From an uncultured Psychrobacter sp. (GTDB lineage: Bacteria > Pseudomonadota > Gammaproteobacteria > Pseudomonadales > Moraxellaceae): a stretch of 64,000 bases of DNA. The position numbers and the translations under genes were made by a program. Below, piece after piece: positions 55,239-63,958 of the stretch. The notes under the pieces are model-generated. The model saw only the letters and a list, made by a program, of their open reading frames with translations. It had not been told where the DNA came from and searched no databases. The stretch is taken from assembly GCA_947489525.1 (NCBI GenBank), contig CANLDW010000001.1, forward strand, positions 558,001-622,000, read 5' to 3'. Every line of letters begins with the position of its first letter. Within the stretch, counting starts at the first letter, position 1.

Positions 55239-56487
55239 TCACGTTAATAAAAAAATCATCACCCTACCCCGCGGCACGCTCGACTTGACCTATCAAACCA
55301 ATATCAGTGATGACACAACAACTTATACGATAGAAGACTTACTCGACTTCGCCCAGCGCATCAATCCTAAACGTGCCTTTTTATTTGTCTCCAAAGTCTT
55401 AGGACGTCATATTCCAGTAGCACCAAGCGCTATGCGCCGCGCTTTTACTGATTTGGCAAATGTAATACCTGAGAATTTACCTCAGCCGATATTGGTCATC
55501 GGTATGGCAGAAACCGCCGTTGGCTTATCCGCTGGTGTGCATCAAGCCTTGCAGACTCGCTATCCAAATGCATTACTATTAAACTCTACCCGTCATACTC
55601 AGCACGATGAGCAAAATACAAATACCTTATTAACGACCTTTAGTGAAGATCATAGCCATGCTAGCCAGCATCTGATTTATGCTAGTCCTGATAAAGTCAT
55701 GCAAGCACAACTACTTGCCAGTAAAACGCTGATCATGGTCGATGATGAAGCGTCAACCGGCAATACTTGCGTCAATGTGGTGACCGCACTACGGAATGCA
55801 GGATTGGATCAATTGGAGCAAGTGCATTTGACTACGTTGGTTGATTGGTCACTCAATCAGAATCAGACTGACACAGACGATAGCATCGCTAAGCGATTGC
55901 CAAATATTGAGTTTTATCGTCATCATCTGCTGTCTGGCGCTTGGCAATGGACGGATGCGCCCAACCCTGAACCTATTATTATGCCGTCAGTGGACACTAC
56001 CGAGGCGGGCACGCAAGCGCTCGGTGAAACGGGCAATTGGGGACGCTTCCCAACGCTCGATAGTACGAATGGGTTTGCCAATTATTTGAAGCATTTTCAA
56101 CGAAGCTTTGCTAGCTTTAACGGACAAAGCAGTTTTGATAAATGTAAATTATCGCAGCGCATATTAGTCCTAGGTAGTAATGAGTTTGTCTGGTTGCCGT
56201 TTTTACTCGCAGAATGGTTAGAACAAGAAACGCAAAAAGAGGGCACGAACCCTAAATCTATTGTTAAATTTAGCGCTCTTACGCGCTCACCGATTGCACT
56301 GGGCGGCGCGATTACAACTATGCTGAGCTTCCATGATAATTACGGACTGGGTATGACCAATTTTGTCTATAATATCGAGCCTAAAGATTGGGATTTGATT
56401 GTGCTGTGTGTGGAGACCTCAAAAGATAGCGTGGATACGCTGTGGAAGGATTTAGATAATGTATTGGTGCTTGGGGTGGATGACTGA
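55231..56487 (+). CDS. Phosphoribosyltransferase-TRSP domain protein of the Ter pathway
   Basis: 418 residues. The first part (about 25-240) is a PRTase fold with ILVIGMAETAVGLSAGVHQA and the PRPP loop LIMVDDEASTGNTCVNVVTA. The second part (about 265-415) begins GNWGRFPTLDSTNGFANYL and holds VLGSNEFVWLPFLLAEWLE and FSALTRSPIALG, matching the TRSP domain that accompanies it in Ter loci. The pair is thought to attach a base to phosphoribose in making a nucleoside-like product. It overlaps the NYN-LOTUS-TerD gene by eight bases. The next gene starts 162 bases on, with a 117-bp repeat between. Confidence 0.87.
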   Translation: MPNHVNKKIITLPRGTLDLTYQTNISDDTTTYTIEDLLDFAQRINPKRAFLFVSKVLGRHIPVAPSAMRRAFTDLANVIPENLPQPILVIGMAETAVGLSAGVHQALQTRYPNALLLNSTRHTQHDEQNTNTLLTTFSEDHSHASQHLIYASPDKVMQAQLLASKTLIMVDDEASTGNTCVNVVTALRNAGLDQLEQVHLTTLVDWSLNQNQTDTDDSIAKRLPNIEFYRHHLLSGAWQWTDAPNPEPIIMPSVDTTEAGTQALGETGNWGRFPTLDSTNGFANYLKHFQRSFASFNGQSSFDKCKLSQRILVLGSNEFVWLPFLLAEWLEQETQKEGTNPKSIVKFSALTRSPIALGGAITTMLSFHDNYGLGMTNFVYNIEPKDWDLIVLCVETSKDSVDTLWKDLDNVLVLGVDD

Positions 56488-56501
56488 AGCCGTAATTTGT
56501 C

Positions 56502-56618
56502 GTAGGGTGCGGTTAGCGCAGCGTAACCAATCATTTAAACTTGATTAAATTGCAAAACGATGGGTTACGTTTTATCTTGATTCTCTTCGAGAACTCAATA
56601 AAACTAACCACACCCTAC
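56502..56618. repeat. 117-bp inverted-repeat-ended intergenic element
   Basis: GTAGGGTGCGGTTAG at the left and CTAACCACACCCTAC at the right are a 15-bp terminal inverted repeat with one mismatch. Inside are CGTAACC and GGTTACG. Elements with GTAGGGTGCG...CACCCTAC ends are common intergenic repeats in gammaproteobacteria. Single copy in this window. Confidence 0.85.
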
Positions 56619-56648
56619 AAAATCCTGACTTCTGTAACGGAAAACCTT

Positions 56649-57455
56649 ATGGTCAATTACCCCTTCTTCCAACCAAACCCAAATATTATAAAACCCTACG
56701 CGCTAATGGATTTAGACGATAGCCTATTTCAAACCCAGCGTAAAATTGACGCTTGGGATTTGCCAACTGCTAAAGACTTAGTCTGTGCGGCGGTCAATAA
56801 ACAAAGTGAACCTCTGAGCTTTATGACTGAGCGTCAAGCGGCCTTTTTTAATTGGCTACATGCCAGCACCGAGCTAATCGTAGTCACCGCTCGCGACCAA
56901 GAGGAGATCAAGCGCGTCAAACTCTCCTTTACCAGTTGGCAAGTCTTAACGCATGGCGCGGTAATTGTAACGCCAAATGGCGAAATGCTTGAGACTTGGC
57001 AACAGCATGTCCATGATGCGCTGACCCCCTTACAAGACAAGCTAAATCAGTTAAGCCAGTTGTTCGCAAAACATAGCAAAAACGCCAATAGCCACTTGCG
57101 CTTTACCCCGCATATAGATAGTTTTAATGATGAAACGCTTATCATTTACTTAGCGCTCAAACACGCAAAAAAAGACCATCAAGCACTAATCGAATTAGCA
57201 GAGCAGTTACCTAAATTGGTTCGAGATTTTGATAAAGATTTTTATGTGCACGTGAATGCCAATAATTTAGCGATACTGCCGCATGCCATTCATAAGCGTC
57301 ACGCGGTACAGTTTTTACTAGCGCAGCATTTAGAGCATACGCGACCAAGCTTTGGCTTTGGCGATAGCTTAGCCGATCTACCCTTTTTGCAATTGCTGGA
57401 CTGGTACGGTATGCCCAATCACGGTCAGCTACATGATGAGCTCACTGCTAAATAG
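56649..57455 (+). CDS. HAD-family hydrolase of the Ter pathway
   Basis: About 268 residues. HAD motif I is ALMDLDDSLFQTQ (Asp21, Asp23), motif II ELIVVTARDQEEI (Thr) and motif IV FGFGDSLADLPFL (Gly-Asp-Ser). It should remove a phosphate from a small molecule, plausibly the product of the neighbouring PRTases. I chose ATG 56649. The frame stays open to 56541, inside the 117-bp repeat, but the extra residues look non-genic. A 25-base gap separates it from the StiP gene, so they are probably cotranscribed. Confidence 0.83.
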   Translation: MVNYPFFQPNPNIIKPYALMDLDDSLFQTQRKIDAWDLPTAKDLVCAAVNKQSEPLSFMTERQAAFFNWLHASTELIVVTARDQEEIKRVKLSFTSWQVLTHGAVIVTPNGEMLETWQQHVHDALTPLQDKLNQLSQLFAKHSKNANSHLRFTPHIDSFNDETLIIYLALKHAKKDHQALIELAEQLPKLVRDFDKDFYVHVNANNLAILPHAIHKRHAVQFLLAQHLEHTRPSFGFGDSLADLPFLQLLDWYGMPNHGQLHDELTAK

Positions 57456-57480
57456 TATTTAGAAAATATGTAGAGAAGAT

Positions 57481-58653
57481 ATGAGTCACGCAAATATACA
57501 AGCTTTAGATCAATTTGGCTCAGGCAGCTATTTGCCTTCCGACGTCACCGTACTGCTAGACATCGTCGATAAGGACGCTGTCGCTGATGTACCCGTTAAC
57601 CAAAAAGAAGCGCTGATACAAAGTGGTCAACGCCACTACTCAGATATGCTAACCTTGGAGCGCGCTCCAACAGCAATGCATGAGCAGCTCTATCAGCAAG
57701 CGCTTATCGCAGGAACGGATAGAATGGCAAGTGATATCGCGAATTTGGCTTATACGCTATACGATATCTTTGCCGATACTGTAAGTCGCGAGCAGCCATT
57801 AATACTGGTCAGCCTAGTGCGGGCAGGTTTGCCGATTGGGGTATTGTTGCAGCGGGCTTTGGCAGACGTAGATAGTAGTTATGCTTTACCGAGTGTGCAC
57901 TATGGCGTTAGCATTATCCGTGATCGCGGTTTGGACGCTGTCGCCTTACAATTGATATTAGATCGTCATCCGGATAGCCCTATCGTATTCGTTGATGGCT
58001 GGACAGGAAAAGGCGCGATTTACCAAGAGTTAACACGTAGTCTAGAGCCATTTAACGAGACGAGTCATGCTCACTTTGCAAGTGTGTTTCATCAAGGTCA
58101 AGACGTTATACCGCTGTTGACGCTGGCTGATCCGGCAGGCGTGGCGTGGCTTGCTGCCAGTGAGGACGACTGGCTTATACCCTCAGGACTGCTCAATAGC
58201 ACCGTCTCAGGTCTGATATCGCGTAGCCTCTATACCGAGCCGCAAGCAGGGCTACACCGTAGCGTGTTTTATGATAACTTAGTAGCAGCGGATCACAGTC
58301 TTGCTTTGATTGAGCGCATTGATGCGGCACGGCAGCAATGGGATAAATCATCTACGGCAACGCCCAACCTGCTGCCCACTTTTGCACAGCCGCGCTACAA
58401 CACGCAGAGCATTATCGATAGCATCGCAGTAGCCTACAACGTTGTAAACATGAACCGTATTAAACCAACCATCGCTGAGGCCACCAGAGCGATATTGCGT
58501 CGCCAGCCTGAGCATGTCTTATTGGCAGCGACCGACCATCCTGATACCCAGCTGCTTCGTCATTTATGTGAGCAGCAAAAGATTGAAATGACAGTATTAG
58601 GTGCTAAAATACTGCCCTACCAAGCCATTACACTCATCAAAAAGCGTAGCTGA
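57481..58653 (+). CDS. StiP-type phosphoribosyltransferase with PELOTA end, Ter pathway
   Basis: 390 residues. A PRTase-like core, once described as the 'cysteine protease StiP' family, holds LILVSLVRAGLPIGVLLQRA, HYGVSIIRDRGLDAVAL and SPIVFVDGWTGKGAIYQEL (PRPP-loop-like). The last 50 residues (HVLLAATDHPDTQLLRHLCE, LGAKILPYQAITLIKKRS) resemble the PELOTA RNA-binding domain. Family members are found next to TerD and the PRTase/HAD/CitE genes, as here. The true substrate is unknown. AGAAG precedes the ATG. Confidence 0.85.
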   Translation: MSHANIQALDQFGSGSYLPSDVTVLLDIVDKDAVADVPVNQKEALIQSGQRHYSDMLTLERAPTAMHEQLYQQALIAGTDRMASDIANLAYTLYDIFADTVSREQPLILVSLVRAGLPIGVLLQRALADVDSSYALPSVHYGVSIIRDRGLDAVALQLILDRHPDSPIVFVDGWTGKGAIYQELTRSLEPFNETSHAHFASVFHQGQDVIPLLTLADPAGVAWLAASEDDWLIPSGLLNSTVSGLISRSLYTEPQAGLHRSVFYDNLVAADHSLALIERIDAARQQWDKSSTATPNLLPTFAQPRYNTQSIIDSIAVAYNVVNMNRIKPTIAEATRAILRRQPEHVLLAATDHPDTQLLRHLCEQQKIEMTVLGAKILPYQAITLIKKRS

Positions 58654-58687
58654 TTGTGATAAATCCTACTGTTACTCACCCTTATTT

Positions 58688-59749
58688 ATGACACTTACTA
58701 TGCCAGATAAACCTTCCAGCCTGTATAACCCTACTCAGTCGTACAACCACCTAATCACTGGCCGGCATGCTTTGGTCACCCCAAGTGCCTATCACCCCTA
58801 TCAATTGGGTGCAAGCCTATATATGCCGGCAACGCGCCAAGACATCTGGCAGGTTATCAAGCGCGATAAGCTACCGACGATTAATAGCATTATCATCTGT
58901 CTAGAGGACGCGGTCAGTCCTGACGATGTCGATGTGGCACTCGTTAGACTACAAGAGCTGCTGGCAACGTGGTCGGCGCATATTGATAGTATTACTGCGC
59001 CCTCAATACTTACAGATAGCGCTAAGTCTGCGCGGCCCTTAGTATTTGTGCGTCCGCGTAACCCTGCGATGTTGCAGCAAATGGCAAGCTATAAACACAT
59101 TGATCTTATTGATGGTTTTGTACTACCCAAAGTCGATATGTGCAGCTTATCCAACTGGCGTATGGCATGTCAGAATCTGAGTACTGAGCAGCTATTAATG
59201 CCGACGCTTGAGACCGCCGCACTGTTTAATCCATATCACAATCAAGAGCTGGCAATCGGTTTTAAAGAAGCCTTTAGTCAGCCTGTCTTTGCGCTACGCA
59301 TCGGCGGCAATGATCTGTTTGCTGCCTTGCGTTTGCGTCGACCAAAAAATAGTATTGTCTACGATACGCCAATTGGTAGCCTTGCCTATCAACTGCTTGG
59401 CTGCTTTGTACCGCATGGGTTTTATCTGACTGCGCCTGTGTTTGAGTACTTGGATCAGCCTACGCTTATGATGCAGGAGCTGACCGCTGACGTGCGTTTG
59501 GGACTGGTGGGCAAAACAGTTATTCATCCCAGTCAAATTGCCCTAGTGCAGCAAGCCTATTGTGTACCTATGAGTACCTTTGACGAAGCTACTGCTATTT
59601 TGGATGTTGAGGCCAAGGCCGTCTTTAAATACAACAATACTATGCTAGAGCCTGCGACCCACCGCGCTTGGGCCACTGAGATTATTAACCGCGCGCAAGT
59701 ATTTGGCACGATTGATGATGGTCATAGCGAATATAGTTCACGGCGCTGA
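58688..59749 (+). CDS. CitE-like HpcH/HpaI aldolase-lyase of the Ter pathway
   Basis: About 353 residues of the citrate-lyase-beta/HpcH barrel fold: SIIICLEDAVSPDDVD (metal-binding Glu-Asp), LVFVRPRNPAM, GFVLPKVDM, MPTLETAALFNP (Glu), ALRIGGNDLFAALRLRRPK, and VIHPSQIALVQQAY near the end. In this context it is predicted to cleave or form a C-C bond on the nucleoside-like metabolite. I chose ATG 58688 after the StiP stop. The frame is open to 58601, inside the preceding gene. ATG 58700 is a third possibility. It ends the biosynthetic run. Confidence 0.87.
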   Translation: MTLTMPDKPSSLYNPTQSYNHLITGRHALVTPSAYHPYQLGASLYMPATRQDIWQVIKRDKLPTINSIIICLEDAVSPDDVDVALVRLQELLATWSAHIDSITAPSILTDSAKSARPLVFVRPRNPAMLQQMASYKHIDLIDGFVLPKVDMCSLSNWRMACQNLSTEQLLMPTLETAALFNPYHNQELAIGFKEAFSQPVFALRIGGNDLFAALRLRRPKNSIVYDTPIGSLAYQLLGCFVPHGFYLTAPVFEYLDQPTLMMQELTADVRLGLVGKTVIHPSQIALVQQAYCVPMSTFDEATAILDVEAKAVFKYNNTMLEPATHRAWATEIINRAQVFGTIDDGHSEYSSRR

Positions 59750-59851
59750 TCTTTAAATCCTCTCAAATCCCAATCTTTAAATTAAAATAGACAAACATTC
59801 AAAAAGCCCATATTAAATAAATAATAGAGGCTTATATTTGTTAATCCTAAA

Positions 59852-60664
59852 CTACGCGCACTGCTCTAAAAAGCGGCTAATCGCTTCGTTGACTTGTTCA
59901 GGCTCTTCAACGGTCGCAGTATGTCCTGCACCTTTGATGACAGCTAGCTTTGAGCCATCGATTGCAAAGTGCATGCGTTCAGCCTTTTCATACGGCGTTG
60001 CGGCATCTTCGTCACCGACGATAATGAGCGTTGGCGTTTTAATCTGATCCAGCTGCTTATAGGTGCCTTTGCGCTCAATCACCCCTTCGGTTGCTTTTAA
60101 TACGCCGCCTTTGCGGTTGCTCTGTAGCATCGTCAGCCACTCTTTTTGCTCACGCTTTCGCGTCTTATCGCTCAAAAAGGTTTGACCAAACATAATTGGC
60201 ATAACCTTGTTACTCACGCGCTTCATACCCAGCCAGCGAATCGCTTTCATCAATTTGCGATACTGCGGCGCAAGCTTGGGGTCCTCGCTATCTGCTGAGG
60301 TCTCAAGTAGGGTCAATGACAGCAGTCTACTCGGGTCTTTTATTGCAATACGCTGCGCGACAAAACCACCCATGGACAAGCCTAACAAATGGCATTTTTT
60401 GATGTTGAGCGCATCTAGCAGTGCCAGCGCATCCTCGGTGAGGCTCTCCATATCGTAGCCTGACTTGGTAATTTGCGACTGACCTTGACCACGAAAGTCA
60501 AAAGCAATACAGCGGTAATCATTCTTGAAATGCTCAATCTGTTTGTCAAACATGCGCGTATTCCATAGCAGCCCATGCGCAAAGACCATGACAGGCTTTT
60601 TGGTGTCGTTCGGCGCGCTGTCTTCATAATAAATATCGGCGTTGTTAATCTTGATTGTTGGCAT
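59852..60664 (-). CDS. Alpha/beta-hydrolase (esterase/hydrolase fold)
   Basis: 270 residues. MVFAHGLLWNTRMFDKQ (HG), CIAFDFRGQGQSQITKSGYD, nucleophile elbow CHLLGLSMGGFVAQRIA, the acid in LIIVGDEDAATPYEKAE, and catalytic His in IKGAGHTATVEEPEQVN: the complete triad of the 3-oxoadipate enol-lactonase/haloperoxidase-like group. Substrate unknown; no aromatic-degradation genes are adjacent. AAGGAC lies ahead of the ATG. It is divergent from the enoyl-CoA hydratase gene over 280 bp without other features. Confidence 0.85.
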   Translation of the reverse strand: MPTIKINNADIYYEDSAPNDTKKPVMVFAHGLLWNTRMFDKQIEHFKNDYRCIAFDFRGQGQSQITKSGYDMESLTEDALALLDALNIKKCHLLGLSMGGFVAQRIAIKDPSRLLSLTLLETSADSEDPKLAPQYRKLMKAIRWLGMKRVSNKVMPIMFGQTFLSDKTRKREQKEWLTMLQSNRKGGVLKATEGVIERKGTYKQLDQIKTPTLIIVGDEDAATPYEKAERMHFAIDGSKLAVIKGAGHTATVEEPEQVNEAISRFLEQCA

Positions 60665-60944
60665 AATGATGTCCTTATCTTGTGGATTGGAAATAGGTCA
60701 ACACTAATACTATGACGGTCTAAGTGTTTTGCTTAGCTTAATTCACAAGGTTAGCTTTTAGTAGTGTTATTTATCATAAAAATGTTTTTTTGCTTATCCC
60801 TCAAGCGTATATGCCCTCGCTGTCTATAAAATGCGCTTCTATAATCGGTTTAAGCTGCTATAGTCTCTTGGTCTGCTCGCGATGCACCCTTGATGTGATG
60901 TCGTAGCGAGCGATTTATATTTTATATTCTAAAAGGAGACTCAA

Positions 60945-61742
60945 ATGTCACAAGCGCTAGTGGATTATCACGTGAATAACCATATTGCGACTATTACCAT
61001 GGACGACCCCAAAACCCTCAATGCGTTTAGTACCCCGCTTAAGCAAGCTATGATGGAATCCTTAGAGCGCGCTGCGCAAGACGACGATGTGCGTGTGATT
61101 GTCTTACAAGGTGGCGGTAATAACTTCTCAAGCGGTGGTCACATTGGTGAGATGCTAGAGAATGGCACGTCATCAGAGGCACTCGTGGCTAAGCTTGATT
61201 TTATGCTACGCGAAGTGGCTGAGGTCAGCTTAAAGCTGCGCAATATTCACAAACCTATCATCGCAAAACTCGAAGGCGCGGTTGCAGGCGCGGGTATGAA
61301 CTTAGCTTTGACCTGCGACTTTCGTATTGCCAGTGACAAAGCTAAATTTGTCCAAGCCTTTGTCAATATTGGCCTGATCCCAGATGCGGGCGGTATATAC
61401 TTATTGAATCAGCTGATCGGTGCGGCTAAAACCACAGAGCTGGTGATGCTCGGCGATAAACTAAAAGCTGATGATGTCGCACGTTTGAACTTAGTCAATA
61501 AAGTGGTGAGTCAAGAGGATCTTGATGCCGAGGTGCAAGCACTCGCAACGCGTTTAAGTCATCTGCCGGGCAAGGCGCTTGCCTCTATGAAACACATGCT
61601 TAATGTTCATGCGTTCTCGGGTCTCAACGAAGCCCTTGATATGGAAGTGGAGCAACAAAATATGATGGCAGCAACCGATGATTTTAAAGAAGGGATCAGC
61701 GCCTTTATGGAGAAACGCAAGCCCGTTTATCAGGGTAAGTGA
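60945..61742 (+). CDS. Enoyl-CoA hydratase/isomerase family protein
   Basis: 265 residues of the crotonase fold. Oxyanion-hole segments NNFSSGGHIGEMLEN and LEGAVAGAGMNLALTCDFRI are clear. The second catalytic Glu position falls in VNIGLIPDAGGIYLL, where the expected Glu is replaced by Asp, as in several isomerase-type members. The end EGISAFMEKRKPVYQG is the family's terminal motif. Likely cytoplasmic fatty-acid or amino-acid breakdown; exact substrate unknown. AAAAGGAG precedes the ATG, and a strong terminator follows. Confidence 0.9.
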   Translation: MSQALVDYHVNNHIATITMDDPKTLNAFSTPLKQAMMESLERAAQDDDVRVIVLQGGGNNFSSGGHIGEMLENGTSSEALVAKLDFMLREVAEVSLKLRNIHKPIIAKLEGAVAGAGMNLALTCDFRIASDKAKFVQAFVNIGLIPDAGGIYLLNQLIGAAKTTELVMLGDKLKADDVARLNLVNKVVSQEDLDAEVQALATRLSHLPGKALASMKHMLNVHAFSGLNEALDMEVEQQNMMAATDDFKEGISAFMEKRKPVYQGK

Positions 61743-61761
61743 CTAGCGTTAGAACAGGTAT

Positions 61762-61799
61762 AAAAAAGACTTTGCCAAAATATAAGCAAAGTCTTTTTT
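61762..61799. terminator. Bidirectional terminator between enoyl-CoA hydratase and DUF805 genes
   Basis: AAAAAAGACTTTGC and GCAAAGTCTTTTTT form a 14-bp perfect stem with a 10-base loop, between convergent genes. Confidence 0.9.
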
Positions 61800-61846
61800 T
61801 ATAACATTAATAAAAGTCCCAAAATATTAGGACTCTGTCAATCTGT

Positions 61847-62302
61847 CTATTTAGCAGGCGGTCCCCACTGGTTAGTTTCAAATTTGGTTTCACTGGCAAG
61901 ATAGACCAAAATTAGAATAGATCCAATAATCGGAATAAAAGATATTAAAAACCACCAACCTGAGCGACTGGTGTCATGTAGCCGACGAATCGTTACTGCT
62001 AGACCGGGTATAAATAAACCAAGCGCTACGATGACATAAAATATAGGTGTATTATCAAAGAGAATCGCATCAAGGATCATGGCAGCAATGATCAAGATGA
62101 ACTGCATGAGTACAAAATACCAATATTCCTTACGACGGGCACGACCAGAGAAATTAGTATAGTTTCTCAGTCCCTTTTTGAACCAGTCGATAATACCGTA
62201 GTTCTCTTCCATCGCATAATTGCTATTATGAGTCACAGTGCTATCAGTTTGCGGCGGACGGTAGGCATCATTGACAGTGGTTTTTTCTAACGGATCTAGC
62301 AT
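61847..62302 (-). CDS. DUF805 membrane protein
   Basis: 151 residues. The DUF805 pattern is clear: NFSGRARRKEYWYFVLMQF, two to three hydrophobic segments, VTIRRLHDTSRSGWWFLISF (RLHD-SG-W hallmark), and a closing FETNQWGPPAK. A hydrophilic lead of about 45 residues comes first. The molecular role is unknown. GAGGAT precedes the ATG. It is downstream of the MpaB-family gene on the same strand with a 151-bp gap. Confidence 0.9.
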   Translation of the reverse strand: MLDPLEKTTVNDAYRPPQTDSTVTHNSNYAMEENYGIIDWFKKGLRNYTNFSGRARRKEYWYFVLMQFILIIAAMILDAILFDNTPIFYVIVALGLFIPGLAVTIRRLHDTSRSGWWFLISFIPIIGSILILVYLASETKFETNQWGPPAK

Positions 62303-62453
62303 TATTTATCCTCAAAATAATTAAAATTACAGCTTGCATGAGTATCACCCTTGATTATAGACACTCAATAAAAGTTTGCAAAGCTTTATTAAGATTATTC
62401 GATAGCTATTTATCAATTCACTTTTATACAGTCACTTTTTATAAAATCATTTT

Positions 62454-63698
62454 TTATACAGTCACTTTTTTATTCATATAGTAAGGATCATTATCGTTAA
62501 GCCACCAGTTCATGTTTTCTTGACGTTTTTTACGAAATACCTCTATCCCTTGTTCAAGTTTTGGATGCAGACGTCTAGCGGTATCCATAGTAAACAGTAG
62601 TGGCGCACTAAGTAGAATACCTTTACGCCAAATGGGTTTAGGTAGCTCTAAACCATCACCAACAAAGGTACGCGTCACGCTAGCGTTGATAAGCTCAACC
62701 GCCTGACCGCGCCAATTGGTCTCGCCCATAATCTCCGATGGTAGATCATGCAGTGCTTTGGCAAGCGGACGCCCTGCTTCAAAATCTAAATGCTGCGTCG
62801 CCAGATACGTATACAGCCACTCCCAACAAGCCGCTTCCGTCTTTGGCAAACGCTCAAGATCAACGCCCATCCAATATGTTGCTAGATTCCATAAATGCAG
62901 TATACCTTCGGCTTCCTCATCAGTAATCCGCGCGCCAAGCCACTTAAGACCGCGCATAATCAGCAAGGAGAACTGCAAATGCGTAGCAATCATATCGGAC
63001 TGATTGACAGGTGCTCCCCAATAGTCAGTATCCCAGCCCTCCTTGTATAGACCTTGACGTACAAAACTATGCATCTGCCGTACTTGAATAGTCTGTCGCC
63101 ACGCTTCACCGCCTACCGCCAATGGCGTATCAAAGCCCGTTAATTTTGGATGCTCAGATACGGCTAACATATAGGCGTAGGTACGGTACAGACGTGCTAG
63201 TGCATCATGCACCAAAGCGCCAGTGCGTACTAGTGGAATAGATAGAGCTGGAATACTATAGCCTGCCATCAGTGCCACATTACGTAGTAGCCAGACCAGC
63301 GTTAAAGGATAGCGTCTATAAGCTATCGCGCCCTTTTCGGCTAATTCGGCATCAAACCAGTCTGGATGGGTAGAAAACTGATCGTAGAGCTGTTTAAAGT
63401 CAGGGTTGTCTAGTAGTGCTGGATCGAAGTCATTCGTGGCTGCGCCATTGTTCAAAATAGCGGATTGCAGTGGTGTAGCAAACTTGATTTTCTCTGCTCG
63501 TAGTCTATCGACGACTGGATCGCCAATGTCATAGCCATCCGTTATTTCTTTCAACAAGGACGCTGACACTTCAAAATCTTTGGGTAATAAATGTTTTCGT
63601 ATACGCTTAAGTACTTGCAAATCAGCATGGTGCTCTATATCAACGGTACGACCATGACGCTTTGAATATATGCCATTAGTTGCTTTTATATTGTCCAT
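62454..63698 (-). CDS. MpaB-family (DUF2236-like) oxygenase
   Basis: 414 residues. The central part (SIPALSIPLVRTGALVHDAL, RRYPLTLVWLLRNVALMAGY, RQTIQVRQMHSFVRQG, DMIATHLQFSLLIMRGL) has the pattern of the MpaB/rubber-oxygenase group, histidine-rich haem-binding oxygenases such as latex-clearing protein. Ligand assignment is not possible by eye. Substrate unknown. AAGGAAG lies 8 bases before the ATG. The stop lies in a short direct repeat (TTTTTATACAGTCACTTTTT twice, with one gap). Confidence 0.75.
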   Translation of the reverse strand: MDNIKATNGIYSKRHGRTVDIEHHADLQVLKRIRKHLLPKDFEVSASLLKEITDGYDIGDPVVDRLRAEKIKFATPLQSAILNNGAATNDFDPALLDNPDFKQLYDQFSTHPDWFDAELAEKGAIAYRRYPLTLVWLLRNVALMAGYSIPALSIPLVRTGALVHDALARLYRTYAYMLAVSEHPKLTGFDTPLAVGGEAWRQTIQVRQMHSFVRQGLYKEGWDTDYWGAPVNQSDMIATHLQFSLLIMRGLKWLGARITDEEAEGILHLWNLATYWMGVDLERLPKTEAACWEWLYTYLATQHLDFEAGRPLAKALHDLPSEIMGETNWRGQAVELINASVTRTFVGDGLELPKPIWRKGILLSAPLLFTMDTARRLHPKLEQGIEVFRKKRQENMNWWLNDNDPYYMNKKVTV

Positions 63699-63864
63699 GT
63701 TCAGCGCTTCCTTTGTATACTATGAGCTCTATCCCCAAACTCTACTACCTTTTTTACAGTATAAATTCTATAAACCATATTCAAAAAAGGTAAACTAAGT
63801 TCTAGTTATGGATTAGGATGATTACATAGCGCTTTGAACATCGCAAGTTTATTTTAACCACAAA

Positions 63865-63893
63865 AAACCCCGCATCATTTTGATACGGGGTTT
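63865..63893. terminator. Terminator-like hairpin upstream of the MpaB gene
   Basis: AAACCCCG and CGGGGTTT pair with a partly paired loop (ATC/GAT). It lies 167 bases ahead of the MpaB gene, so it probably ends a transcript from a gene beyond the window edge. 63699-63864 holds no gene. Confidence 0.65.
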
Positions 63894-63958
63894 ATTCTGA
63901 CTGACAAGGTTTATAACAGTCAATAAAGATGGCATTAGTCGTAACTCAATATCCCTGA

